From NCBI RefSeq assembly GCF_000184345.1, contig NC_017583.1, positions 496,001 to 560,000 on the forward strand: a DNA stretch of 64,000 nt. The letters are read 5' to 3'. Position 1 is the stretch's first letter. Every line of letters starts with the position of its first letter. The DNA is from Spirochaeta thermophila DSM 6578 (GTDB taxonomy: Bacteria > Spirochaetota > Spirochaetia > Winmispirales > Winmispiraceae). The notes under the pieces were generated by a model that saw nothing but the letters and a program-made list of their open reading frames with translations, was not told the DNA's origin and did no database searches. This document shows, piece after piece, positions 26,550-34,124 of this stretch. The translations under genes were made by a program, and so were the position numbers.

Positions 26550-28621
26550 TCCACCGGTATGGTGGCGAGTTTCTCGTAGATCTCCCTGCTCGAGACGAAC
26601 TCGGCGATGGTCTTCTTGCCCATTATCTTCCCCATGGTGTGGATGCTCTTCACGAGCTGGTAATCCACCTCGTTCTCCACGATGGTCTGGACAAAGGAGC
26701 CGTCGATCTTGAGGAAGTCCACCGGAAGGTGTTTGAGGTAGGCGAACGAGGAAAATCCCATCCCGAAGTCGTCGAGGGCGAAGGAACAGCCCATCTCCCT
26801 GAACCGACGTATGAAAAGCGATGCCTTCCTGAAGTTCCGTATCGCGGTGGTCTCCGTGATTTCGAGACACAGCCGTGAGGGAGGGAATTGTGTCTCCTTC
26901 AGCCGTCTGAGGAAGAAGTCCGGAAATCCCTCGTCCAAGAGGGTGGCGCTCGAAAGATTGACCGCGAACACCGTGTCCCTGTGGTCCGGAGTGGAGGTGC
27001 CGTACTGGAGCACCGCCTCGATGATCCATCGGTCTATGAGGGGCATGAGGTTGTACCGCTCCGCCACCGGGATGAACTCGCCGGGGAGGATGAGGGTGTC
27101 CTCTTCCTTGAGCCTCACGAGTATCTCTTTCTTGGGGAATCCGTTGTGGGCTCCCAGGGGGATGATGTCCTGGGCGTAGAGGGTGAGCCGTTCCTCCCTG
27201 ATGGCCTGCTGGAGTCGGGCGATCCAGTGGAGTTCGCCCAGGCGGTGCTGCACGTCGGTGTCCTCGGGGGAGAAGATCCTGAGCCTGTTCCCTCCCTCTT
27301 CTTTGGCCACTGCACAGGCGGCATCGGCCGCGGCGAGCACTCGGTAGATGTCCCCATGGCGGGGGGTGATCGCCACCGCCCCTATGCTCACGGTGACGGG
27401 CAGGGTCTTGTCCTCCCAGATGAATGATCTCCTCAGTGAGGTGACGAGCCGGCGCAGGATTCTCTCCGCATCGCCGCTCTTCACTCCCCTGAGGATGATG
27501 CCGAACTCGTCGTCTCCTATGCGGGCGATGGTGCTCTCATCCGGGAGCTTCTTCCTGAGGAGATCGGCGGTCTCCTTGAGGAGCACGTCTCCCCCTATGT
27601 GTCCGAACACATCGTTGACCACCTTGAACTGGTCGATGTCAAGGAACGCGAAGGTATCGAGGGGGGTGTCCGGATCGGCCTGTCTCAGGGACTCCTGGAG
27701 AGAGGTGAGGAGCTGGGAGCGGTTGAGGAGGCCGGTGAGTGGGTCGTGGACGCTCTGGTACCGTACGATGGTAGAGAGCCGCCGCACCTCGGTGATGTTC
27801 CTGAGGACGAGGACGAAGCCCCCGCTCGAAACCGAGGGGAAGGGGAGGGGGTAGGGGTGCTCTTCATCCTCGGTTCGTCCGCTTCCTCCTCGATCTCCTG
27901 TCTGGAGCCCTCCCGTGAGGTTGGAGATGGTCCCCTGGACGAAGATGCGCTCCCCTGTGGAGGTGAGGAGGTATATGTGATCGAAGATGATCCCCCCCTC
28001 TCGTCCCCGGCTCTCCTGGGCCAGGGAGAGAAAGGGGATCTCTTCCCCCGTATCCACATCGTAGAACCTGATGAACTCGACGAGTGGTTTCCCGATAGCT
28101 TCATTGGAGGTGGCGTCGATGAGCTCCTCGGCTCCCGGATTGAGGAAGAGGATCCCTCCATCTTCGTCGAGGAGGATGATGGCCTCCCCGATCGATGAGA
28201 AGAGCGAGGAAAGCCAGGTGCGCTGAATTTCCAGCTCCCTGTGGAGGTGGTGTCGGAAGAGGCTGAGTTCTATGGTGACGGCCATCTCCCTCTCGTTGAA
28301 GGGTTTGAGGAGGTACCCGATGGCCCCCCGGACCTGTTTTATGCGTTCTACGGTAGTGGAGTCCGAGTAGGCGGTAAGGAATATGCTCGGAACGCCGTAC
28401 TCATCGTAGATCCGCTGCGCAAGTAACAGCCCGTCCTGACCTTCTTCCAGGAGGATGTCCATGAGGACTACGTCGGGGTGGAGATTCCCTATTTTCTCGA
28501 GACACTCATCCGCGTTCTGGAACACTCCCTCCACCCGATACCCGAGGTCTTCCAACCGTCGCTTGATGTCGAGCGCGATGACCGCCTCGTCTTCCACGAT
28601 TACCACCGCCACCTGCTTCAC
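26501..28621 (-). CDS. Response regulator-PAS-GGDEF-EAL protein
   Basis: A 706-residue output protein for a two-component system acting on c-di-GMP. The receiver domain (1-120) has acidic EDE, phospho-Asp in VVLMDILLEEG, Thr in FLTAYS and Lys in LLKPF. A PAS domain follows (about 135-260). The GGDEF domain carries ARIGDDEF, with Asp for the second Gly and no RxxD site. The EAL domain has EILVRL for EALVR but keeps NLSSA, LEITETT, DDFGMGFSS, LKIDGSF and AEFV. GTG 28621 is preferred: CAGGAG lies upstream and the promoter's start site falls near 28653, which rules out GTG 28654 unless leaderless. Confidence 0.87.
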   Translation of the reverse strand: MKQVAVVIVEDEAVIALDIKRRLEDLGYRVEGVFQNADECLEKIGNLHPDVVLMDILLEEGQDGLLLAQRIYDEYGVPSIFLTAYSDSTTVERIKQVRGAIGYLLKPFNEREMAVTIELSLFRHHLHRELEIQRTWLSSLFSSIGEAIILLDEDGGILFLNPGAEELIDATSNEAIGKPLVEFIRFYDVDTGEEIPFLSLAQESRGREGGIIFDHIYLLTSTGERIFVQGTISNLTGGLQTGDRGGSGRTEDEEHPYPLPFPSVSSGGFVLVLRNITEVRRLSTIVRYQSVHDPLTGLLNRSQLLTSLQESLRQADPDTPLDTFAFLDIDQFKVVNDVFGHIGGDVLLKETADLLRKKLPDESTIARIGDDEFGIILRGVKSGDAERILRRLVTSLRRSFIWEDKTLPVTVSIGAVAITPRHGDIYRVLAAADAACAVAKEEGGNRLRIFSPEDTDVQHRLGELHWIARLQQAIREERLTLYAQDIIPLGAHNGFPKKEILVRLKEEDTLILPGEFIPVAERYNLMPLIDRWIIEAVLQYGTSTPDHRDTVFAVNLSSATLLDEGFPDFFLRRLKETQFPPSRLCLEITETTAIRNFRKASLFIRRFREMGCSFALDDFGMGFSSFAYLKHLPVDFLKIDGSFVQTIVENEVDYQLVKSIHTMGKIMGKKTIAEFVSSREIYEKLATIPVDYVQGFFVGEPHPLTP

Positions 28622-28659
28622 TGCGGAATGCTCCTGTAGTAGAGTGGTTCTCACGGTAG

Positions 28660-28688
28660 AGTATAATGGATGCGAAGGTAAAGTTCAA
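28660..28688 (-). promoter_or_regulatory. Promoter of the response-regulator gene, inside the DUF2400 gene start
   Basis: On the minus strand TTGAAC (28688-28683), 17-bp spacer, TATACT (28665-28660). It overlaps a rightward TATAAT (28662-28667) and the ATG of the divergent gene. Confidence 0.6.
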
Positions 28689-29496
28689 AGAAACGCAGGA
28701 GCTCCGCGGGCGCGACCTCTCCGAGTTTCTCGAGTCGCTCTATGCCGCCTACACGAAGGAGGCCTTTCTCCCCACGGACCCCGTCTGGTGGGTACACCGT
28801 TACCGGGATCGCGGGGAGCAGGAGGTGGCCGGATGGGTCGCGGCCTCGCTCGCGGTGGGGAAGGTGGGGGCCATACACAGGAGCCTGGGGATCCTCTTCG
28901 AGAGGATTCATCCCGGCGAGGTGGCGCGCCTCTCGTACCGGGATGCCCTCAGGCGCCTCCGAGGCCTCTCTCACCGTTTCTTCTCCTCGGAGATGCTCGC
29001 CTCGTTCCTTGCGGCCACGGGTGAGATCCTCCGGGAGTGGGGCGACCTGGAGACCTGGGCGGCTTCGTGCCGCGACCGTGCGGAAGGGGACATGAGGAAG
29101 ACGTTCCGGCTCATGAGCGCCTCGTTCCGGGAATGTGCGCCCGGGGATATCGGGATTCTCCTCCCCCTGCCCCGCAGCGGAGGGCCCTGGAAGCGGGTGT
29201 GTCTCTTCCTCCGCTGGATGGTGAGACGTGATGCGGTGGATCTGGGGCTGTGGTCCTCGTTCCCTCCGGAGTCGCTCCTCATGCCGGTGGACGTCCACAT
29301 CCTCAGGGTCTCGCGGCGGCTCGGGGTGGCGGGGCTGTCTGCCTCCCCCTCGTTTCGCGCGGCAGAGCGGATCACTTCCTTCTTTCGGAGCCTCTCACCT
29401 CTCGACCCCCTTCGTTATGACTTTGCCCTCACCCGGTGGAGCATGGGGGTGGAGGCGAGTTTTGTTCCCAAAACAGGGAGAACCATATTACACTAA
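28666..29496 (+). CDS. DUF2400/TIGR02757 family protein
   Basis: A 276-residue member of the DUF2400 (TIGR02757) family, whose biochemical role is not established. Recognisable family text: LESLYAAYTKEAFLPTDPVWWVHRY, VAASLAVGKV, WKRVCLFLRWMVRRDAVDLGLW, MPVDVHILRVSRRLGV and LDPLRYDFALTRWSMG. The helical pattern resembles HhH-type DNA glycosylases, so a nucleic-acid role is possible. ATG 28666 has only GGTAGAG upstream, but no later start would keep the conserved N-terminal helix. Its start overlaps the divergent response-regulator promoter. The rubrerythrin gene starts 48 bp after its stop. Confidence 0.85.
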   Translation: MDAKVKFKETQELRGRDLSEFLESLYAAYTKEAFLPTDPVWWVHRYRDRGEQEVAGWVAASLAVGKVGAIHRSLGILFERIHPGEVARLSYRDALRRLRGLSHRFFSSEMLASFLAATGEILREWGDLETWAASCRDRAEGDMRKTFRLMSASFRECAPGDIGILLPLPRSGGPWKRVCLFLRWMVRRDAVDLGLWSSFPPESLLMPVDVHILRVSRRLGVAGLSASPSFRAAERITSFFRSLSPLDPLRYDFALTRWSMGVEASFVPKTGRTILH

Positions 29497-29506
29497 GTAC
29501 ATAGTG
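29491..29506. promoter_or_regulatory. Imperfect palindrome upstream of rubrerythrin
   Basis: CACTAAGTACATAGTG, symmetric at 14 of 16 positions, overlaps the end of the upstream gene and lies 38 bp before the rubrerythrin ATG. It is a candidate operator for a redox or metal regulator. Confidence 0.35.
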
Positions 29507-29544
29507 ACACATCCTACACACTACAACCGATTTCAGGAGGGTGT

Positions 29545-30120
29545 ATGAAGAGCGTGAGAGGAACCCTGACCGAGAAGAACCTGCTCATCGCATTCGCCGG
29601 AGAGTCCCAGGCGAGGATGCGCTACACCTACTTCGCGAGCCAGGCGAAGAAGGAGGGGTATGTGCAGATCGCCCTCATCTTCGAGGAGACGGCCAATCAG
29701 GAGAAGGAACACGCCAAGCGGTTCTTCTCCTTTCTCGAGGGAGGGGAGGTGGAGATCACTGCCTCCTATCCTGCCGGCAAGATCGGCAGCACCATGGAGA
29801 ACCTGAGGATGGCAGCCGAGGGAGAGCACCACGAGTGGTCGTCCATGTACCCCGAGTTCGCCCGGGTGGCGAGGGAGGAGGGGTTCGAGGGTATCGCGAA
29901 GCTCTTCGAACACGTGAGCGTGGCCGAGAAACAACACGAGAAGCGCTACAGGGCGCTCCTCGAGAACATCGAGAAGGGAAGGGTCTTCAAGCGGGAAAAG
30001 CCGGTCATGTGGCGGTGTATCAACTGCGGCTACATCATGGAGGCCGAGGAGGCGCCGAAGCAGTGTCCCGCCTGCGCTCATCCTCAGGCCTATTTCGAGC
30101 TTCTGGGCGAGAACTGGTGA
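29545..30120 (+). CDS. rbr: Rubrerythrin
   Basis: Cytoplasmic peroxide-reducing non-haem iron protein of anaerobes. The 191-residue protein has a ferritin-like diiron domain with two EXXH-type motifs (ETANQEKEHAKRF near 48-60, EHVSVAEKQHEKRY near 126-139) and Glu ligands in GESQARMRYTYFA and EGEHHEWS. A C-terminal rubredoxin-like FeS4 domain follows, WRCINCGY...CPACAHPQAYF. ATG 29545 follows CAGGAGGGTGT. A separate rubredoxin gene lies 91 bp downstream, the expected electron donor, and probably shares its mRNA. Confidence 0.96.
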   Translation: MKSVRGTLTEKNLLIAFAGESQARMRYTYFASQAKKEGYVQIALIFEETANQEKEHAKRFFSFLEGGEVEITASYPAGKIGSTMENLRMAAEGEHHEWSSMYPEFARVAREEGFEGIAKLFEHVSVAEKQHEKRYRALLENIEKGRVFKREKPVMWRCINCGYIMEAEEAPKQCPACAHPQAYFELLGENW

Positions 30121-30167
30121 GCGGTGTCTGGAAGCACGGCCTTGTATGGGCTAGGATGAGCACAGGG

Positions 30168-30184
30168 CGGCGCAGGATGCGCCG
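30168..30184 (+). other. Stem-loop between rubrerythrin and rubredoxin genes
   Basis: CGGCGC, AGGAT loop, GCGCCG, with no T-run. It is a candidate mRNA processing or stability element within the operon. Confidence 0.4.
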
Positions 30185-30211
30185 TGAAACTCTCCACCAA
30201 GGAGTGACGCG

Positions 30212-30376
30212 ATGAAGAAATACGTGTGCGATGTGTGCGGGTATATCTACGATCCCGCCGAGGGGGATCCGGACGGCGGAGTGGCTCCCGGAACCGCCTT
30301 CGAGGATCTCCCCGACGACTGGGTGTGCCCCATGTGTGGTGCGCCCAAGGAGGACTTCTCTCCCTACGAGGAGTGA
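30212..30376 (+). CDS. Rubredoxin
   Basis: A complete 54-residue rubredoxin, an FeS4 electron carrier that supplies rubrerythrin and related enzymes. It has the two CxxC motifs [12 protein letters not shown] (near 4-15) and [13 protein letters not shown] (near 37-49), with the usual [15 protein letters not shown] between them. ATG 30212 follows AAGGAGTGACGC at good spacing. It lies 91 bp after the rubrerythrin gene and just before a strong bidirectional terminator. Confidence 0.96.
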   Translation: MKKYVCDVCGYIYDPAEGDPDGGVAPGTAFEDLPDDWVCPMCGAPKEDFSPYEE

Positions 30377-30384
30377 GCCGGAAA

Positions 30385-30414
30385 AAGAAGGGGCTGCGCG
30401 CGCAGCCCCTTCTT
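30385..30414. terminator. Bidirectional terminator between rubredoxin and arsC
   Basis: A perfect 30-bp palindrome (AAGAAGGGGCTGCGC and its complement) with A-rich and T-rich ends. It sits 8 bp after the rubredoxin stop and 5 bp from the convergent arsC stop and can end both transcripts. Confidence 0.85.
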
Positions 30415-30419
30415 ATGTC

Positions 30420-30878
30420 TTACGCTCCCTGGTCGGAGAGGCCCAGAAAGGCCGGCAGGGTGCGGGCGAACTCCCGTATCTCATCCCTCACCCTGCGGTA
30501 CACCGCAAGGCGCCTCTCCTCGTCGGTCTCGTCCCTGGTGAGGGAGGGGGGATCGTCGAATCCGCGATGGAGGACCTTCACCCGCGCCGGGAAATAGGGA
30601 CACGCCTCCCTCGCATGGTCGCACACCGTGATGACGTAGTCGAATTCCTTCACCGGGAGCTCGTCTATGGTCTTGCTCGCATGTCCCGAAAGCGGGACTC
30701 CCGCCTCCTCCATCACCTTTACCGCATAGGGGTTGAGGCCGTGCGCCTCGATCCCCGCCGAGTAGACCGTGATACGATCACCGTGGAAGTGGCGTATCCA
30801 GGCTTCGGCCATCTGACTCCGACAGGAGTTGCCGGTGCAGAGGACGAGGACGGAGATCTTTTCTTTTTTCTCGGGCAT
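30420..30878 (-). CDS. arsC: Arsenate reductase / low-molecular-weight tyrosine phosphatase family
   Basis: A 152-residue protein of the LMW protein-tyrosine-phosphatase fold. The P-loop VLCTGNSCRSQMAE (near 13-26) carries the nucleophile Cys-x5-Arg. YVITVCDHAREACPYF (near 80-95) supplies the two extra Cys of thioredoxin-coupled ArsC, and WSAG-like YSAGIEAHGLNP is present. These favour arsenate reductase over a phosphatase. ATG follows GGAGAGGGGAA. No ars efflux or ArsR gene is next to it, so its role may be stand-alone detoxification. It is downstream of the esterase on the same strand, 22 bp away, and likely co-transcribed. Confidence 0.87.
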   Translation of the reverse strand: MPEKKEKISVLVLCTGNSCRSQMAEAWIRHFHGDRITVYSAGIEAHGLNPYAVKVMEEAGVPLSGHASKTIDELPVKEFDYVITVCDHAREACPYFPARVKVLHRGFDDPPSLTRDETDEERRLAVYRRVRDEIREFARTLPAFLGLSDQGA

Positions 30879-30900
30879 GATTCCCCTCTCCTGTGTTTTT

Positions 30901-31875
30901 TCACAGGTATTTTCTCAGAAATGCGAGCTTCTTGTGAAGGTGGTGCTGCTGGCCGCCTTCGTGATCGTTGTAGGTGTACACCTCGATTTCCTTGGGACCC
31001 GCGTACCGGTTGTAGGCGGCGAAGACCGTACTCGGCGGACAGATGGTGTCCATGAGGGCCACCGAGAAGTAGCCACGGGCCCGGGCATGCGAGGCGAAGT
31101 GGATGCCGTCGAAGTAGGAGAGGGTGGTGAGCACCTGCTCCTCGCGGTGGCGGTGCACCTTGAGGAAGTCCCTGATCTCGGAGTAAGGATCCCGGTCGGT
31201 GATCGTGACGGCACGACGGTAGTGGCAGAGGAAGGGTACGTCGGGGAGGCAGAGGGCCACGCGGCTGGAGAGTCCGGCCGCGGCGAGGGCGAGGCCTCCG
31301 CCCTGGCTTCCCCCCGTGACGGCGATCCTGTCCGGATCGACCTCCTCGAGGCGGGCGGCCGCCTCCACTGCGCACGCGGCATCGGCCATGAGTCTGCGGT
31401 AGTAGTAGGTCTCTCTCGAGAGGATGCCCTGGGTCATGAAGCCCGGGCGGGAGGGATTGGCCCCCTCGTCAGGAAGATCGGGGGTGTCCCCATGGATCCA
31501 GCTGCTCCCCTGTCCCCGCGTGTCCATCACGAGGTAGGCATACCCGGCAGAGGCAAAGGTGAGCCAGTGGTAGGGATAGCCCCTTCCTCCCCCGTAGCCG
31601 ATGTACTCCACCACGCAGGGAAGGGGGCCCCTCGCATCCTTCGGAAGGATATACCAGGCCCTCACAGGCTGTCCCCCGTACCCCGAGAAGGCAAGATCGA
31701 AGACACGGAAGACCTGGAGGTGGAAGTCCGGTCGTTCCTCCATGGAGAGGATTTTCCCTCCCTCAGGAGCCTTTTCCTCGAGGGTGGATTCCCAGAAGGT
31801 CATGAAGTCCTTTGGCTCCTCTTCTCCTGGATCATAGGTGAGGAGTTGTTCGAGTGGAAGGTCGTAGAACGCCAT
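30901..31875 (-). CDS. CE7 acetyl xylan esterase / cephalosporin-C deacetylase
   Basis: Removes acetyl groups from xylo-oligosaccharides, with broad activity on acetyl esters. A 324-residue alpha/beta-hydrolase of carbohydrate esterase family 7. The family signature RGQGSSWIHGDTPD (near 120) is present; the nucleophile Ser is in GGSQGGGLAL (near 186), Asp in MDTICPPST (near 276) and His in DHEGG (near 303). There is no signal peptide, so it acts in the cytoplasm on imported oligosaccharides. ATG follows AAGGAGGCGCT. It fits a xylan-degrading lifestyle together with the uronate operon. Confidence 0.93.
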   Translation of the reverse strand: MAFYDLPLEQLLTYDPGEEEPKDFMTFWESTLEEKAPEGGKILSMEERPDFHLQVFRVFDLAFSGYGGQPVRAWYILPKDARGPLPCVVEYIGYGGGRGYPYHWLTFASAGYAYLVMDTRGQGSSWIHGDTPDLPDEGANPSRPGFMTQGILSRETYYYRRLMADAACAVEAAARLEEVDPDRIAVTGGSQGGGLALAAAGLSSRVALCLPDVPFLCHYRRAVTITDRDPYSEIRDFLKVHRHREEQVLTTLSYFDGIHFASHARARGYFSVALMDTICPPSTVFAAYNRYAGPKEIEVYTYNDHEGGQQHHLHKKLAFLRKYL

Positions 31876-31981
31876 AGCGCCTCCTTAGCTGGTGCATCTA
31901 GGAGAAGGATACCGCGTGAGGAGGCTTCTGTGTAGCGAGGGACGACGATTTCCGGGGGCTCTTTTTTTCCATGGGAACATG

Positions 31982-32002
31982 AAAAAGCCCCCTTTCGGGG
32001 GC
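31982..32002 (-). terminator. Intrinsic terminator downstream of the tRNA
   Basis: On the minus strand GCCCCC, 4-nt loop, GGGGGC, then TTTTT. It lies 16 bp past the tRNA 3' end. Confidence 0.75.
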
Positions 32003-32017
32003 CACGTGGGGAAGGGA

Positions 32018-32091
32018 TGGGCCCAGCAGGACTTGAACCTGCGACCCGCTGATTATGAGTCAGCTGCTCTAACCAACTGAGCTATAGGCCC
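32018..32091 (-). tRNA. tRNA with CAU anticodon, probably tRNA-Ile2 (lysidine type)
   Basis: A 74-nt cloverleaf: 7-bp acceptor stem (GGGCCTA with TGGGCCC, one G-U), D arm GCTC...GAGC, anticodon stem GCTGA/TCAGC with loop CTCATAA (anticodon CAT), T arm GCAGG TTCAAGT CCTGC. Discriminator A; CCA is not encoded. Base pairs C4-G69 and C5-G68 are the known TilS identity pairs, which favours isoleucine tRNA whose C34 becomes lysidine. Elongator tRNA-Met shares much of the loop and cannot be excluded. It lies alone, with a terminator after it. Confidence 0.9.
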
Positions 32092-32102
32092 GGAGCATGT
32101 AA

Positions 32103-32132
32103 AAGATGTGCCGAAAAGCGTCGTTTTGTCAA
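32103..32132 (-). promoter_or_regulatory. Likely promoter of the tRNA gene
   Basis: On the minus strand a consensus -35 TTGACA (32132-32127) and a weak -10 CATCTT (32108-32103) at 18 bp, ending 12 bp before the tRNA 5' end. Confidence 0.45.
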
Positions 32133-32147
32133 GGGCGGGGATCATGG

Positions 32148-32345
32148 GGGACTGTAACATCGAGTGTTGAAAAAGGCGGGGAAAAAAGATAAGGGGTATC
32201 TCCCACCACCAAACCTCTGAAAGAAGGAGGAGATACCCCATGAAGCGTGGTAACACACGCACACTGATTGATACACAGTATACCCTCTCTGATCTGATGA
32301 AGCAAGTGGAGGCCCAACTCGGCACTGTCAAGGGGGAGTGTTGAA
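32148..32345. mobile_element. IS256-type remnant: one end plus a misoriented terminal repeat
   Basis: Bases 32148-32171 match the transposase-start end of the intact IS256-type element at 52955-54284 (GGGACTGTAACATCGAGTG). A short reading frame from 32240 has about 34 codons whose middle resembles the transposase N-terminus (LMKQVEAQ versus LMRQVEDQ). It then runs into 32321-32345, which matches the other end of the element (GGCACTGTCAAGGGGGAG) but in direct rather than inverted orientation. The neighbouring IS begins right after. I read it as a rearranged remnant of a related element, partly cut by the later IS. Nothing else is seen between the tRNA promoter and this remnant. Confidence 0.65.
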
Positions 32346-34122
32346 GAGCCTTTTGCGCTGTACTGCTTTTTTTAGTAACCCAACGGGAATCCTGGGCAAC
32401 AACGCGCTGTAATGTCTGCTTAGGGTGTCAACGTTACCGTATTCTCATCCGGAATAGTACTCAGAACGGTACACTATGCACGATGGTTTGCTCGCGTTCA
32501 CTCCACCACGGCGGTTCTGTATCCGAACTGGACACACCTTCCCTCAGGATTCCTCAAGGGAACGTGGATACGGGGGATCGGTTTCGGTAAGACCGCTCGT
32601 TAGGCCGCAGGCCTGACCAGGGAGCGCATCTGGTTCGGCTGGTTCTCTCGCACTCGTCCCAGGGCAAGGGCACTCATGACAGAAAACACCAGCGTAAGGT
32701 GAACCGACAGTTTCTCCTGCCCCCGGATCGTGTGGAGTTCCAGGCTAAAGCTTCGATCCAGCCGGCTGTGGATCCGCTCCAAGGCCGTTCGCTTGGCATA
32801 CTCCCGCTTCCACCGATACGAAGACCGGGCGAGAGGCGTGAAGACTCTGCGGTCCGTGGAGAGGGGGATCCGAATACAGGAGGCCAGAGGACAGGAGGCT
32901 TTGCCTGCACACTCATACCCATAGTGCACCGCAGGACAGCCGTACTTCAACGTGCCCCGCTTCTCTTCAAATCCCCGGTAGGCCATCTCCCGCTGCGTCC
33001 CCGTGGCCATACAGACACAACTCACCGTCCCCTGGTAGTCATACACCACGTTCGGTGTCCCTGCCACCAGCTTCGTCTCCTCTCCATCTTTCCACAGGTT
33101 GCGAATATCGATGACCGGTTTGATCCGGTGCTCGTGCCACAACAGATCTATCAACGTGCCATCATCATAGCCCCGGTCGGCCGTGAACACTTCCGCCGCC
33201 TTGAGTATATGCGGCCTATGGCGATCCAGGGACCGAATCAGCTTTCGCATCACCGGCACCTCGTGCTTTGAGGCCCGACTCACCGTAAAGGCCACCGGCA
33301 GTTCATACGCTGTATCCGCAAGGAGGTGCACCGTAAACCCGAACCATTTCTTTACCGACTTCTGTACCTCCCCCCGTTCATTCTGATACACATACTCATG
33401 ACACCCCCAGTCCGCATCGTGCTCCCCTCGCCGGTCTCCGGCACCCTTCCCCCTTCGACGGGCAACGCTTGCTATCCCCTTCCCATCGGCTCCCAGCCGC
33501 CGCCCAAATCCAGGCAGCTCCCGGTAGCACTGATCCACCGGGCTGGTAAACACCCTTACCAGTGCTTCCCGGATACTCCGCTTCCTCAAGGTGGAAAGAA
33601 ACCGGCTGTACGCGCTGGCACTGGGTACCGCATCGCTTCCCCGGGTAGGATCACATCCACACAGGTCCCTCAGTTGCCCGTTCCGCAAGAGCTCCCGGCG
33701 TAGCTGCTCGATGCTCGGGTGCTGAAACACTATCCCCGCAACGAGCGAGTTCCACATCGCCCGTACCGGATACTCATTCCGGCCTCTCCCCCGCCTCTGT
33801 TCCAGCTGCTGCATCAGTTCCTCATCCGGCAGGTTCTCCAACACCAGCCGAAGCCGATGTAAATCCCCCAATGCTTCTACATCGTGCCAGCAAAAAAGTG
33901 ATTTCTGTGCTATACTTGCCATGGGCCCCTCCGTCGGTTTTCTGCTACCATGATTCTATCATGGAAAAACCCGGGGGCCCTCTTTTTTGGGGTCAATTTT
34001 TCAACTCCGACCTCGTTTTCCCCTTCTATCGCACCTGTGGACCGCTTTTTTGGGGTAAAATAAATCCCCACCCGCTTGTAATTTCTTTACCTATCGTTGC
34101 GTGAAAACAGCGCAAAAGGCTC
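32346..34122 (-). mobile_element. DUF772/DDE-type insertion sequence, copy 1 (intact)
   Basis: A 1777-bp element bounded by a perfect 16-bp terminal inverted repeat, GAGCCTTTTGCGCTGT, with one transposase gene on the minus strand. About 250 bp downstream of the gene and 200 bp upstream are non-coding but conserved in copy 2 at a constant offset (21,720 bp to the right of the nested insertion). No target duplication is visible. Its right end lies 2 bp from the stop codon of the porin-like gene. Confidence 0.88.
32600..33922 (-). CDS. DDE transposase of IS copy 1
   Basis: A full-length 440-residue transposase of the DDE (IS4/IS5/IS1182-like, DUF772) superfamily, which cuts and joins the element's ends. 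Visible features: N-terminal domain NEYPVRAMWNSLVAGIVFQHPSIEQL, a first Asp in GADGKGIAS, a second Asp in FTADRGYDDGTLIDLL (near 247), and a C-terminal Arg-rich KREYAKRTALERIHSRLDR region with the candidate Glu. A Cys cluster (YGCPAVHYGYECAGKASCPLASC) lies near 335-355. The paralogue at 54320-55642 differs by a few substitutions and a nonsense codon, so this copy is the likely active source. Confidence 0.88.
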   Translation of the reverse strand: MASIAQKSLFCWHDVEALGDLHRLRLVLENLPDEELMQQLEQRRGRGRNEYPVRAMWNSLVAGIVFQHPSIEQLRRELLRNGQLRDLCGCDPTRGSDAVPSASAYSRFLSTLRKRSIREALVRVFTSPVDQCYRELPGFGRRLGADGKGIASVARRRGKGAGDRRGEHDADWGCHEYVYQNERGEVQKSVKKWFGFTVHLLADTAYELPVAFTVSRASKHEVPVMRKLIRSLDRHRPHILKAAEVFTADRGYDDGTLIDLLWHEHRIKPVIDIRNLWKDGEETKLVAGTPNVVYDYQGTVSCVCMATGTQREMAYRGFEEKRGTLKYGCPAVHYGYECAGKASCPLASCIRIPLSTDRRVFTPLARSSYRWKREYAKRTALERIHSRLDRSFSLELHTIRGQEKLSVHLTLVFSVMSALALGRVRENQPNQMRSLVRPAA

Positions 34123-34124
34123 TG

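Noticed and set aside
29600-30400. CRISPR array or long tandem repeats
   Set aside because: No regularly spaced direct repeats of 20-40 bp were seen here or elsewhere in the window; repeats found are IS copies, dyads and short operators.
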